Source: Ascaris suum
Taxonomy: Eukaryota; Nematoda; Chromadorea; Rhabditida; Ascarididae
Direction: 5' to 3'
Assembly (NCBI GenBank): GCA_013433145.1
Contig: CM024168.1
Location: forward strand, 2,232,001 to 2,296,000
DNA: 64,000 nt
Shown piece after piece: positions 13,801 to 42,259 of this stretch (position 1 is the stretch's first letter; each line of letters starts with the position of its first letter). Position numbers and translations under genes: made by a program. The notes beneath the pieces were generated by a model that did no database searches, was not told the DNA's origin, and saw nothing but the letters and a program-made list of their open reading frames with translations.

Positions 13801-16250
13801 CTTATTCACGGGAGGTTTTGCCACCTTCTCACTTTCTCAGCAACAATTTTCAGTGCTGTTGAACTGAAAAGATGACCATAACCAATCATAGGCAACATCA
13901 TTCCATCGTTTTCTATTTCTTCGTTTAATGCTGACAGGATGATACTTGTTTATCCTTCTCCCTCCTCTCCCCTACCCCCCCCCCCCTCCCCAATCCCTCA
14001 TCCCTTTTGGCCATGTATCATGTTGCCTGTTATCGGGATATTCAACGAGTACTCTACAGTAGTCAGTATTATATTTGATTGTAATTTTAGCACTAGTAGG
14101 TGTTCAATGACGTTCGCACACGCTATGCATCTTGCTTTTTTGTGTTCTTTATCGCTTTCGGTTGTAATAATCTTCCTCTGAATAGCTTAAAAACGTCGAC
14201 GTTTCGTTTGCCTTTAATCGAGCTGATCGTCTCATTTCATGCTTCGAAAAACTCCACTTCCTCCCACATTCCCACTCTGTTAGACACTCTGCATATGAGT
14301 TACAAAAGTTTTTTCCTTCCTTGTTGTCCATCTTGAGTGAAATATTTGATAGTATTTCTGAAGCGGTCTAATTTTGTTTTCAGACCACACAACGCTCATC
14401 TTAAGTAGAATTTCGTTTCTTTGAACATCGGTTAGTTTATACCCTTGAAGATAGATATATTGTCGAGAGTGTTAACCATTTGGAAAAAATGATAGAGGGT
14501 AGTTCGGCTAATAGTTGAGAGGGTGTTTTATCTGAAAGAGTAGCTAGAGAAATGAAGATTGGGTATATGGTAAGCTTATTCTGTTAGCGTTTAAAAACGC
14601 TGCAACCAAACTGCTCACTAAGGCGCATCTTGTATAGCTTGCGTGTTGTGCTTTTTATAAAACTCTAAATTTAAGTGGTAGTAAATACGTGTATATATGT
14701 GTCTATCTTTTGGGCCAATGATTTCAAAAGGGGGAACCACGAATGATAGAATTATGAATTTCGGTGGTGGTAGCATATCGTATATGTTGTTCTCTTATAC
14801 CAACTTCAAGAGTTATTCACAGAATTCTAGTTAAACGTAATTAGTGAAGATAGTTAAGCATAGGTAAGAAGGTGCGTATGCATTTGTGAACAATAGGTTG
14901 GCTTTTTGGCACAATCGGACTACAAAACAACTATACTGTCCATCAAAGCAGCTGACATGATGCGTCTTGCATTTCGTTTCCCGGGTCAGTCACCTCGTAA
15001 TTTAGCAGCCATTTTTTACCTGATTGCTTATACATTACCTGATTGCTTACAATTTAGCAGCCATAATTAAATAAGCGGAACGGTACCTTCAGATTTTAAT
15101 TTACTTGATTGCTTGTACAATTTTAGAAGCCATTTATCTTTTATTATCTAACCCGCAATAAAATGAATGCAAATTTCTTGGTACTTTTAAACGTTTAGAA
15201 GTCTTTGAAGATGGAGATCAGAAATGGGATGTCATCAGATTCATCTTCTGGCCTACGTAACACCAGCCATATTTCTTAGCTCTAACTACAATGGTTCCGA
15301 TTTGAAACCACCTGAGAGAACGAAGCTACACGTATGTAAAGCAAAGACAAGATGTTACCGCAATAAAGAAAATTAAAAAGATTCCTTTGTGGAAAAGTTC
15401 GCCCAATTGAGTTTGCATTACCACGTGTTCTTTCCTCCTTCATTTATGTTTTTTTGGTAGGTTAGCGAAAAGGTTGGTTTGTTTAGGTGAATTATAAAAA
15501 GCGATTGGTTTGTTTAGGTGAATTATAAAAAGCGTGTATCATGACAGTTCCTCCGGTGTGTTTTGCCAGCTGTTTGTATTGCTTTTAACTCTTGATGCAA
15601 ATATTTTGCCGTTGTATTTGATTCACTGAGTCTACTGACTTCTGCTCTAATTCTACGATCGCAAGGACGGAGTCGCTTTCGTGTCGGATGTGAAGTAAAA
15701 TTTAGAAACATGAGCAGAATGGCACAGGCATTATATATGAAAACATGTATACGTGTTGTTCGGACCCCTTGCAGCTTGAGCTCGTAGACGGAGCTGTATT
15801 TCTCCGATGATTACAGTGCTCGTAGACGTTTGGAACTTTTCTCTCGTTAAAAAGGCCGTAAATTTGCTTTATGCTAGAAATTAAGTACGAAGTGGTACAT
15901 CGAACACAAAAATGACATGACAAATATTTTCACTACTTCTGGCTGTCTTGCGCGGCTCGATTTTTTTGTTACTCGTTGTTTTGGTGATTCAATGTTAAAC
16001 GTGTTTAAACTGAACCGTGTATATTATGGATGTTTCATCAGTTTCTTAATTTATGAGTTTGATGTGGTGATGTGCTCGTGCATCTTTAATTAAGTTCGAT
16101 CTGTGTCGCGTTGTTATTAGCGTTCTTATTTTTGAGGTGATTTGTGACGCGAACTAGTTCAACGTGATCGTGACGCTGCAGCCTGTCGGTTGTCGTTTTC
16201 TAAGGGCGTATATGCCATTGGACGTACGGTGAACGAGCTGGCAAGAGAAG
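10889..16250. other. Intergenic region between the kinase and SPT16 genes
   Basis: No gene is supported. Open frames are short. The longest, 144 codons on the minus strand at 13071-13505, is Lys/Arg-rich, has no motif I recognise and overlaps low-complexity C-rich DNA. A C12 run lies at 13975-13986. A 31-bp exact tandem duplication lies at 15474-15535, and loosely repeated pieces (CCTGATTGCTTA and AATTTAGCAGCCAT) lie at 15000-15135. I saw no tRNA, 5S or spliced-leader sequence. Confidence 0.5.
15474..15535. repeat. 31-bp tandem duplication
   Basis: Two adjacent copies of a 31-base sequence beginning TTGGTTTGTTTAGGTGAATT occupy 15474-15504 and 15505-15535 and differ only at the last base (A or T). 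It lies about 0.7 kb upstream of the SPT16 start. It looks like a simple recent duplication with no visible function. Confidence 0.9.
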
Positions 16251-34018
<17,768 letters not shown>

Positions 34019-36906
34019 GCTGCTGCCGTCAATACTTGCCTAATGTCCTATTCGTCTTGAATTTTTACGTTTACCTTGTATCATTTGATATGGCCACTTT
34101 TGTATTATTATCAACGTTGAGAACAGAAAGAGGCAGCACCAATCCTTCTACCAGCGAAAACGGAAGTTTTTGTTAGATTGCTTTACGGAAACGTCCTCAT
34201 TCGCTCATTTCATCCTGCTGTTAACCGTGGCCATGTTCAGTCGTTTGCTATATTAGCCTCCTCAGTTTTCTGCGCGATGATTTGAACATCGATTTTCTGA
34301 TCGTTCGTTATTTCCACTCTTATTAATGTTTGAATAAGTTTTGGTATTTCTTGTCTGGCCTGATTGTCGGACACGTCATCACGTTATGAAAGATATCGAG
34401 TTTTGTTTCCCATCCGTCGTTATATTTTTTTTTGGCTCATGTGTATCTGTTATTGTCACATATGTGAACGCAGATTGTTTGTATGCTGGTTCTAATTGAG
34501 TCCTCTATCAAGAAGTTAGCGTTTCAAGTTGGAAGTTATGTTCTTAACAATCAAATGCGATTTCTTTTTTCTTTAAGAGGAGGATGATTGGATGCGTATC
34601 GTTTCCGTTGTGTTTTTCTGATAGAATATTTCTTCTTCTTTGTTCTTATTTTCAATGTTCAGTACATATGTTCTGTTTATAAGTTCTTTGAGGTGAAGTG
34701 ACCTGCGTTTCAGCGGGAATCTCGATTCTCGTGCTTTTTTTTTAATCTCGGAGTTGCGTAAACATATTCTTTTTGTGGATTTATTTTTAGAAATTGTGTA
34801 ATTGTGATATTATTTGAAAGAGAATTTCAATGGATATGTTTGGGAATAGAGGGAGACAATAAGAAAGCTCTTAGAGAATTCATTCAAATTTTTTTCGTGT
34901 TTCGAAACGAAATTGCAGAGAGAGGTAAATGATGTTGGATGAAGGTGAGTTATGTGTTCCCTATCTCCTGGGCCTTCTGCATCAGGCTCTTAGATAAACG
35001 CAATTTCATGCTTCTACCATGTTCGTCTGTACTTTTGAGTTTCTCAGTTATACATTTATATTATTATCTTATAAACAATTACATCGTTAGTGATTTTTTT
35101 TTTCAAAAGTCAACCTGGGGGATTGTTGATCGATATTTGCAAGAATTGTTATAGCTGCTTTTTGCTGAAGTTTATGCTCTTTATTCCTTAATTTGGGTGG
35201 GGGGGGGGGGGGGGGAGGGGGGAGGGGAGGGGAACTCCATCGACTACATCAGCTGGTATGGAGAACAAATGTTTTGTTGCGGTGAATTTTGTTTGCGTTT
35301 GTTCTACTTTATTTCATTTTGATATGCGTTGGATGCGGTCATTAGAACTTCGCATTCACTATGTCGCCTCCCCCCACTCCTTCCACCATTTTATCAGTTC
35401 TGCACCAATCTATTTGATGTGTTCTTTTCTGTAGAATTTCCAGCGCGTTTTTTTTTGTTCAAACTTTTTATCTTTTTACGTACTAACGTCATATTGAGAC
35501 ATCGGTGAGATGTTATGGTCTAAATGTCACATGGCGCAAACGTCACACTACCGTGGTACGTAAGCGTGGGAAATAAGACATTTTTTCATTTCATATCGGT
35601 ATCTTACGAATGAGTCTATCATGCCTAGAAATAATTTGGAAACCTAAGGCTCCTTTTTGTCATTCAGCAAGTAAAGGCTTCTAGGTGGTTGAGGCGAAGG
35701 GGATCGAAAGTCTGGACAGAGTGCAGCTAAGAAAAAACGTCAACTTTGCAGGGAATTCGGAAGGCTTTAATTCTATTGTTGTAGGTTGCATTTTAAAAAG
35801 CTTGGGTTGTTTTAGCGTAAGAAACTTCGTCAACTTGAAGTGATTAGCGGTAGGTGTGGGGGATGGGAGAGGGGACCCGAGGAACCTGAAACGTGTTGCA
35901 AAGCAATCAATAACGCAGTAGGCAGTTGCTTGCACATTGCTTTAAATAATTTGCCCAGTACTGTTGGGAGTACGGACCGACTGTTCCGTTCCGTTTAGTG
36001 TCCTTGGAAGTGCTGTGTAATAGAGATCGATGCCACTAAAAAAACAGTTTCCGGAGAAGTGGTGAACAAATTTGATCATAGAAGTTGTTAGCTTCATCAG
36101 AGATCGAACATCAATAACTGTTTATGATTGGTTTTATTGTACACTCAATAAATTGGGGAGTATTTCATTTCAACGAGTTGTTCATCACAACATATATATG
36201 CATATAGGTCTAGCCTTTAAGGTTTGAGAGTTTGGACAATATGTCTCAACGAAGTGCATCGATACGAACGCACACCTGAGCGTAATTTTACATGTCATCA
36301 ATGGACATCATCTAGACGGACATTGCACGTTCAACGAAGTGCTATTGCTTCGGGTAGCGCGTTACGCATTGTATATGAGCATCCCCATATAGTTTTTTGG
36401 TAGAGAAGAATCGAACAGCTTTAATCTTCATATCAGAATTTTCCTTGACAGTGATTCACCGATGCTAAGGTAATTTCTTTTTTTTTTTTTTTTTTTGATG
36501 TGAGCTCCGGCACTTTCGAAAAGGCGCCATTAGTGCGGATTTCGCCATAAACTATGATCTTTCCTAGAAGAGCAGGTTTACAGATTTCTCTTTTTGGTGT
36601 TGGAAGCAAGGATATCCCTAAATGAAATGGTTTTGAGTATTTTAATGGAAGTTTGATTGAAGAGAGGGTTGGAAATTTTCATGGAAAGTGAACTCCCATT
36701 GTGATGTTGATATTGAGGGGGTGGAGGGGGGGGGGGGGGGAGGGGATTGAAGCTGAAGTTGGGGACTCATGCTAGATGTCATCTTGATCTAGCAAGAGAT
36801 ATGTATGTTTATTATTAGTAATAATATTTTGACCGCCATGCAAGGTGAAATGAAAACATTATGGAGGCTTCAGCTTCAAAGTGTTGCCCGGTTTCCTTCT
36901 ATTGTG
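34019..36906. other. Intergenic region after SPT16
   Basis: I see no gene. A canonical AATAAA for SPT16 was not found in the first 500 bases after its stop; AATAAG at about 34334 is a weak alternative. G runs of 17 (35199-35215) and 15 (36726-36740) bases are present, along with several T runs. Open frames are short and lack motifs. Confidence 0.5.
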
Positions 36907-37318
36907 CGATGCTTGCACTCATGAGACGTGACACTGTGACGAAGAACATCTGCAAAGTATACAGTAAATAAGAACTGCGCTTTTAACGAATTTTAAAAAG
37001 AATTTAATTAATACATCATATGTATCGTTGCTTTCTTGTGTAGTTCAATTAATTAGCAAAAATTGCACGTTGCACGCTTATTCCAGCGTTCTTTGTTTTT
37101 GAATCTTATGGTCTTGCACTCGTAATTCGATAGCTGAATTGTGGAAGTAACGGAAGAAACATGAGGGTTGCATATGCTAAATTTGCATCATGTTATTTAC
37201 ATAATATCACTTACACCTCAAAGTCTTTAGCTTAGGCATTATTCTTTGGGTTAGTGTTCTCATTACCCTCGGGCAACAATAGCCCTAGAAGTAATTTTTT
37301 CGCACTCATCTCTCGATC
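36907..37318 (+). repeat. Solo partial copy of the 2.1-kb array unit
   Basis: From CGATGCTTGCACTCATGAG to CTCTCGATC this stretch matches, in the same orientation, the closing segment of every array unit (for example 49651-50054). It carries a few substitutions and a short insertion near 37022-37030. It lacks the GT-rich block that precedes this segment in the array and stops exactly where the next array unit would begin. It is therefore a 5'-truncated copy with a natural right end, about 10.6 kb upstream of the array. Confidence 0.93.
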
Positions 37319-40100
37319 ATTGTCACATTGTTGGTGCATACGTGCTGGTCGATTTGGACAACTGTTCGGTGCTTTTATTACAACAGTTTTCGTTTCTTCA
37401 TAATGTTTCTTCATTGATGGTCCATTTACGCTAATTTATGCTTAATATTTCGAAAGCATTTTTTATTGCGACAATTCTATTTTTTTGCTTCTTAATATTA
37501 TTATCTTGGTTTATTTTCAGTTTTATAAATAATTTCTTATAAGCATCACTAATATTACGGAAACTTCAGGTAAATAGTTGAGAATCGTTTACTCGATGAA
37601 GTTCTTTGTCCATCGTATACTTCATTGCCAACTAGAAGCGTTCCATAGAAATTCGAAACTCTTTTTTTTTTAATAGAATATAGTGTGTCCTGAGTGCCGA
37701 TTATCTATATCTATGTTATGTGTTGGCATTTTTCGGCTTTTCTAGGTTTTGTTGATGTTTCGTCGTTTTTTTTTTTTTTTTGGTTTATATTGAGTCTTTA
37801 ATGCTTTTCCAAGTTGGATTTTTGTAATATGTCAGCATTCGTTGAAAACCCGCCTAGTGTGATTACACTTGATGCGGCAATCAGCTCATTTAATTTGCTT
37901 GCCAAACGAACTAGTCAACGTTTTAATATATATTTTAGAGATCGTTAAGGTATTTGAATTCATCCCGCCAAATAATTCCCGATCAACTGTAATGATGCTC
38001 ATTTTGATCAACACAGTATAATCAATACAGTGCGATATCTGTTGTGTTGATTGCAATCAACACATTGGGGGGCATCGCGCCTCAGCTGTCAACAGTATGC
38101 AATTAATGAAGGCGTAAGCCATAAGTTCGGAGATTTCCTGAAGTGATTTGCAATCCAATCATAAAAACGCATTGAAAAAATTCGAAAATTTATGAAATTG
38201 TAGAGGAATGTCCTCTGAAATCCATTGAACTCTCGACGTTTTTCAGTGAGTGAGTTCTAGTTCAACTCAGGCTGGTCATTCATTGATCATTCAAATGAAA
38301 GTGCAATTTTACTGGCGGAATTTCATTTCGCTATATAAGACATCGCTCATGGTATGACAGTTATTGTGTCTATGTTTTTGGCCAAAATTGCAAACCACAA
38401 GTTTAAGGCAACGTTAAAAGGAGAGGGGTGGGGGTTGGGGGGGGGGGGGAGAGGCTGACATCAAGTGATAGCATTCTGCGTTCTCGAAGAGACCCTCCTA
38501 TTGAACAACAACTAAAGTTTTTATTCAAGTAAATAGTATTGCTCATTTAATAGCAATGTTTTTATTGATCAACAACGAGTACTTAGGCGTGCAAAATGCG
38601 CATATTTTATACAACGGGGCGCTTTACTAATTAAGATGAAGTATAACGGATAGGATAGGATTAAGCTGTATATAGCAATAGATATTTTAATTTCAATATA
38701 AAAATAAAACTTGAAATTATGTGAGATTAACTTCTTATTTTACTATTTGCATAAATTACTTGTTTACTGCTTTTATTGCTGTATAATGCTAATGCATTAA
38801 TACGATGCATTCATTAATTACTTAAATAACTGAAAGTTTGAGTTCTAAGCGAAGTCTAAGTTTGGTGAATTGAGATGCGTTTTTGTTGCCTGTTGTTTCT
38901 CGCTACAAAACGATGTTTGTTTGTCCTACACCTGTCTCTAGCTTAGTGACATTAGATGTGGGAACCAGCTAGCAGCAAGGTGCATCCGACAACGCTGGAC
39001 AATTTTCGGATGCGGAAAGGTGTGGGGAGGTGTCGTTGCAAGAGGATTTCTGCTGATAGAGGGGAAGTATTGATGGGTAATGGGGCGATACAGTACAAGC
39101 TGATAGTTGGCTAACGGCTGTAAGTGCGTTGCTGTTAGATACTTGAGTTTCGGCGGTGTTGAACTGTTGTCGGACAGACTCTTCCAGCAGAACAGTGGCA
39201 CAACTTTTGCGTGGAGTGCTACTGCAGTAATATCAGTCTTTCCGTTACTTATCATGTATTTGCATTTATACGTTAATTTCTTGCTGTATTCGCTTAAAGA
39301 TATGCTATTTTAATCACCAAGAAAGTAGTATATAGGATAGCGTTTAACTAGATATGACGACTGATAATTGACAGGACGCTATAAAATAATCGCCTATTTC
39401 TTTCTTTCCCACTCTGTGAATTCCAATCTGATAGATGCAATGCCATATTAAGATACAATTGTGGAGCTTTACTTTTATTCCTTGAGAGTTCTAGTGCTAA
39501 GAAAGTGTGAAATCGCTACGCGCACACGGTCATCAGCGTGGGCAATCGAGAGGGAATGTATGACCACTCTGTCTCTCTCGTCTCCAATGATCTTTAAAAA
39601 TGCCTACGCTGACGTGATAGCAGTGTAAACCTGCTAGTATTTGATAGAAAGTGCTAAGATGATGGGGTTTCCAAGCTCAAAAATTGGGAATATGGCCTCA
39701 CCAAAGTTTAGAGGTTGCATTGTACCTTGGTGTGATGACCATGATGGGCAAACAGGTGAAAACTTTGTTGGTATCATCCATTGTGTGGTGAGCATGGTTA
39801 TGCCACGCCATATGACAGGCATCTACATAGTGTTTGTAGTTCGTGCTATGAGGATTGGTATTAATAAAAGTGGAGTTTTTTTGTGCTTTAATGGAGTGGA
39901 ATGGTGTTCAGCGGTTGCAAAAATGAATGGTATCGCTATTCGTCTATGGTACTTTCTCATTGGTGGAAGTTGACGTTGTCGGATGTGTCTGGTAATTAGC
40001 GGAAAGCAAGAGCGAATCCTTGCGCATGCTATAGTACGCTGTTAAGATCACCGCCAGATTAAACCATTGGATGTCTGCAATCGCCGAGATACCGAGTGAT
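37319..40100. other. Intergenic region
   Basis: No gene is supported. There is a G13 run at 38437-38449 and AT-rich sequence from 38500 to 38870. A 110-codon plus-strand frame at 39641-39973 starts with TTG, has no recognisable motif and is probably chance. Confidence 0.45.
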
Positions 40101-40151
40101 GCTTTTTTTTTGCTGAATCTTTAAATTCTTGACCTCGTTATCGAGATCATC

Positions 40152-40352
40152 TCATTCCCTCCTTGAGGTGCTGGCGCGTCGTTGCGAAATTTCATCACTG
40201 CTGTTTGCGACCGCGGAGGGGTCTTCTTCACATTTAATGTTTGCAATGCGGTCGAAAACGTCTAATTGCAAGTTGTTTTGATTGTGGCACTGATTTGTGG
40301 TGATGATTTGAATAGTTTGGAAAGTTTGATTTTTACCTCGACGTTTTGGCAC
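40152..40352 (-). CDS. Possible C-terminal exon of an unidentified minus-strand gene
   Basis: This frame reads as a plausible charged, disordered tail (LDVFDRIANIKCEED, then SSDEISQRRASTSRRE and a stop). The composition is more protein-like than nearby chance frames, and three other minus-strand candidates lie just upstream on that strand. No domain is recognised, and no AATAAA follows closely. Whether it is coding is uncertain. Confidence 0.22.
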   Translation of the reverse strand: MPKRRGKNQTFQTIQIITTNQCHNQNNLQLDVFDRIANIKCEEDPSAVANSSDEISQRRASTSRRE

Positions 40353-40611
40353 GTCAAGTTTTATATATTAAGATCGTTGTTTTAATTTCGTCCCAAGTTC
40401 CGAAAAATGGTATTAAAATGGTGGGAAAAAGCAAATACTGGAGTTTAATCTTGAGCAGAATAGAAGAGCTGTTAGCTTTTTATGAGATTTAAAGATGGCT
40501 TTATCGCCGTATCACCTTTTTATGAAAGGATTTTCACTGCTTAAGGCTAATAGTATACTATCCATTCGTTTTCACTAAAGAAAAACAGTGTTGGAAAAAT
40601 CCATTTTTACG

Positions 40612-40974
40612 TTATAATACGACCACAACTAGAGAAGTGTGTATGTGACATGGGTAAACACATGCTGCGTGGTCTTTATCTATGGAAAGGCGCTGTTTAA
40701 GTTCTTTAATATATTTAATGGCCATAATTGCACACCAGTCTTGGCCCTTCAAGAGGCTCGAGGTGACATTGAGATGGGCAGTACTGATCTTGAGGCTGAG
40801 ACGGGGAGGGGCAGCAAACAGCCTTCGAAAAGCCTCAAATGTCGAGAAGCATTGACGCGGAATTTCTACCTCTCCGGCGCACCTAACATTAGCTTCACTA
40901 GCATCGCCCTTCAGTAGCACAATCATCAGCCAAACTTTTTTGGTTTTAATCAAAGGGAGCGGTTCTAGGGTCAC
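40612..40974 (-). CDS. Possible minus-strand exon, unidentified
   Basis: A 120-codon open frame. Its stretches EANVR, FEAFRRL, RLSLKIS and MAIKYIKELKQRL appear in the order of basic, helix-1, loop and helix-2 pieces of a bHLH domain, but the spacing is wrong: about 18 extra residues separate the loop from helix 2, and the basic region is not basic. It could be a frame-damaged or degenerate bHLH exon, or chance. The opposite strand is also open over most of the stretch. Confidence 0.22.
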   Translation of the reverse strand: MTLEPLPLIKTKKVWLMIVLLKGDASEANVRCAGEVEIPRQCFSTFEAFRRLFAAPPRLSLKISTAHLNVTSSLLKGQDWCAIMAIKYIKELKQRLSIDKDHAACVYPCHIHTSLVVVVL

Positions 40975-41332
40975 GATCGGTCATCGTGTACGCCTATATC
41001 AACATCTGCGTGATGCTTTTTGGAATGTGGCGTGGAATTCAGGAATTCTTGCATTTAGTGTTAGACTACAGATGATACTCGAGTATAAATTTATTATTTT
41101 CTACTTCGTTGAAAATCTTAATATTAGTGCATTGTTTTTTCAATATTTATTTTAATCTCATCGATTTTCAACTAAACGATAGACAACTAGAATGTAATGC
41201 ATAAAGGACGTTGCTGATGTGGTTTATGGTGTCTCTTATCATTTAAAAGCATAGACCAGTTAAGTGTGGGTCGTGTTCTCTTCTTCACGTCTTCGTTTTT
41301 GGCATGCGTTTGCGTATTGCTTACCACTGTTG

Positions 41333-41510
41333 TACTTTTCTCCGTTGCAATCATCGCCGTGTATTCTCGATCGTCTTCATTAACAGAGATGTCTGTGGTG
41401 GAGGATTGTATGCAAACCTTCTTCCTCGTAATTTTCAGTCCACGTTTGAGTTGTTGTTCCGATGCCAAACTCTTTCTGACGTTCGTTTTACGTTCGATGC
41501 CGAATCCGAT
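41333..41510 (-). CDS. Possible minus-strand exon, Lys/Thr-rich, unidentified
   Basis: The minus-strand frame reads from about IERKTNVRKSLASEQQLKRG through TDISVNEDDREYTAM to EKSTTV and meets a good donor (GTAAGC) at about 41333. Beyond the donor the frame stays open to 41187. The composition suits a disordered nuclear protein. The acceptor side is unclear, and no homologue is recognised. Confidence 0.25.
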
Positions 41511-41917
41511 GCATTAGCGCATAATTTGCATGACTTTTTTTGTTCCATTTAGTGACAGATGGCTAGTTGAGGTGCCTACACATCCAATTCCTAAGTTGGT
41601 TCCTTGTTAATGGTTCTCTTTGCAGGGTATTGTTGGTGAATATTTTATAAGCCTGCTCTTACTTTTTTGTTGTTGAATGGGGCGCGTTTGACTTTTCGGC
41701 GTTAAACTGGAGGGAGGCGGCGAGGGAGAGAGATGATGAGCGCATGCAAAGATATTTCTCCCGCATAAATATTTTACGAAAATAAAGAGTTTGTTGAATG
41801 GAAATATCATTTAGTGTGTTTAACAGTGTGGATTTATTTTTTAGCGGTAATGGGATTTTGCATAATTTTTTTGTTGACTGTGATATTGCCTATGCAAATT
41901 ATTTTTAAACTATTTAT

Positions 41918-42124
41918 TTAACAGATGTCATATAATACACCAATGTGCCCTCGTTCACACTGCAGAATGGCGAAGTTGGCAGTTGGCGTTTCCCTCTGGG
42001 ATGTAGCGCTTTCGTTATGCCACTGCTTTATATTCACAGCAAAACTCTTCTTACTACTGCTACGTTTGGATGAGCGTTGGATTGTCTCTGCCAGTGATTT
42101 TTCTGCTCCGATAACGCGAACCAT
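41918..42124 (-). CDS. Possible small minus-strand ORF or exon, Ser/Lys-rich
   Basis: From an ATG at 42124 the frame reads MVRVIGAEKSLAETIQRSSK, then a serine/lysine-rich stretch, and ends in YDIC and a stop at 41918. A pyrimidine-poor CCAG acceptor lies just before 42134, and AATAAA follows the stop within about 10 bases on the minus strand. It could be a 68-residue protein or an exon of the gene suggested by the neighbouring minus-strand frames. Confidence 0.25.
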   Translation of the reverse strand: MVRVIGAEKSLAETIQRSSKRSSSKKSFAVNIKQWHNESATSQRETPTANFAILQCERGHIGVLYDIC

Positions 42125-42259
42125 AGAGGAGTGACTGGATTTTTTTTTTTTCAATCGATACTGAACAAGATTATAAGTTGCTTTTAATTTTCCCATGGGA
42201 AAAGAGAAGTTGGAGCGTATTATTGGTGTGCAAGACCCATGGCGGAAATAAACCAATAT

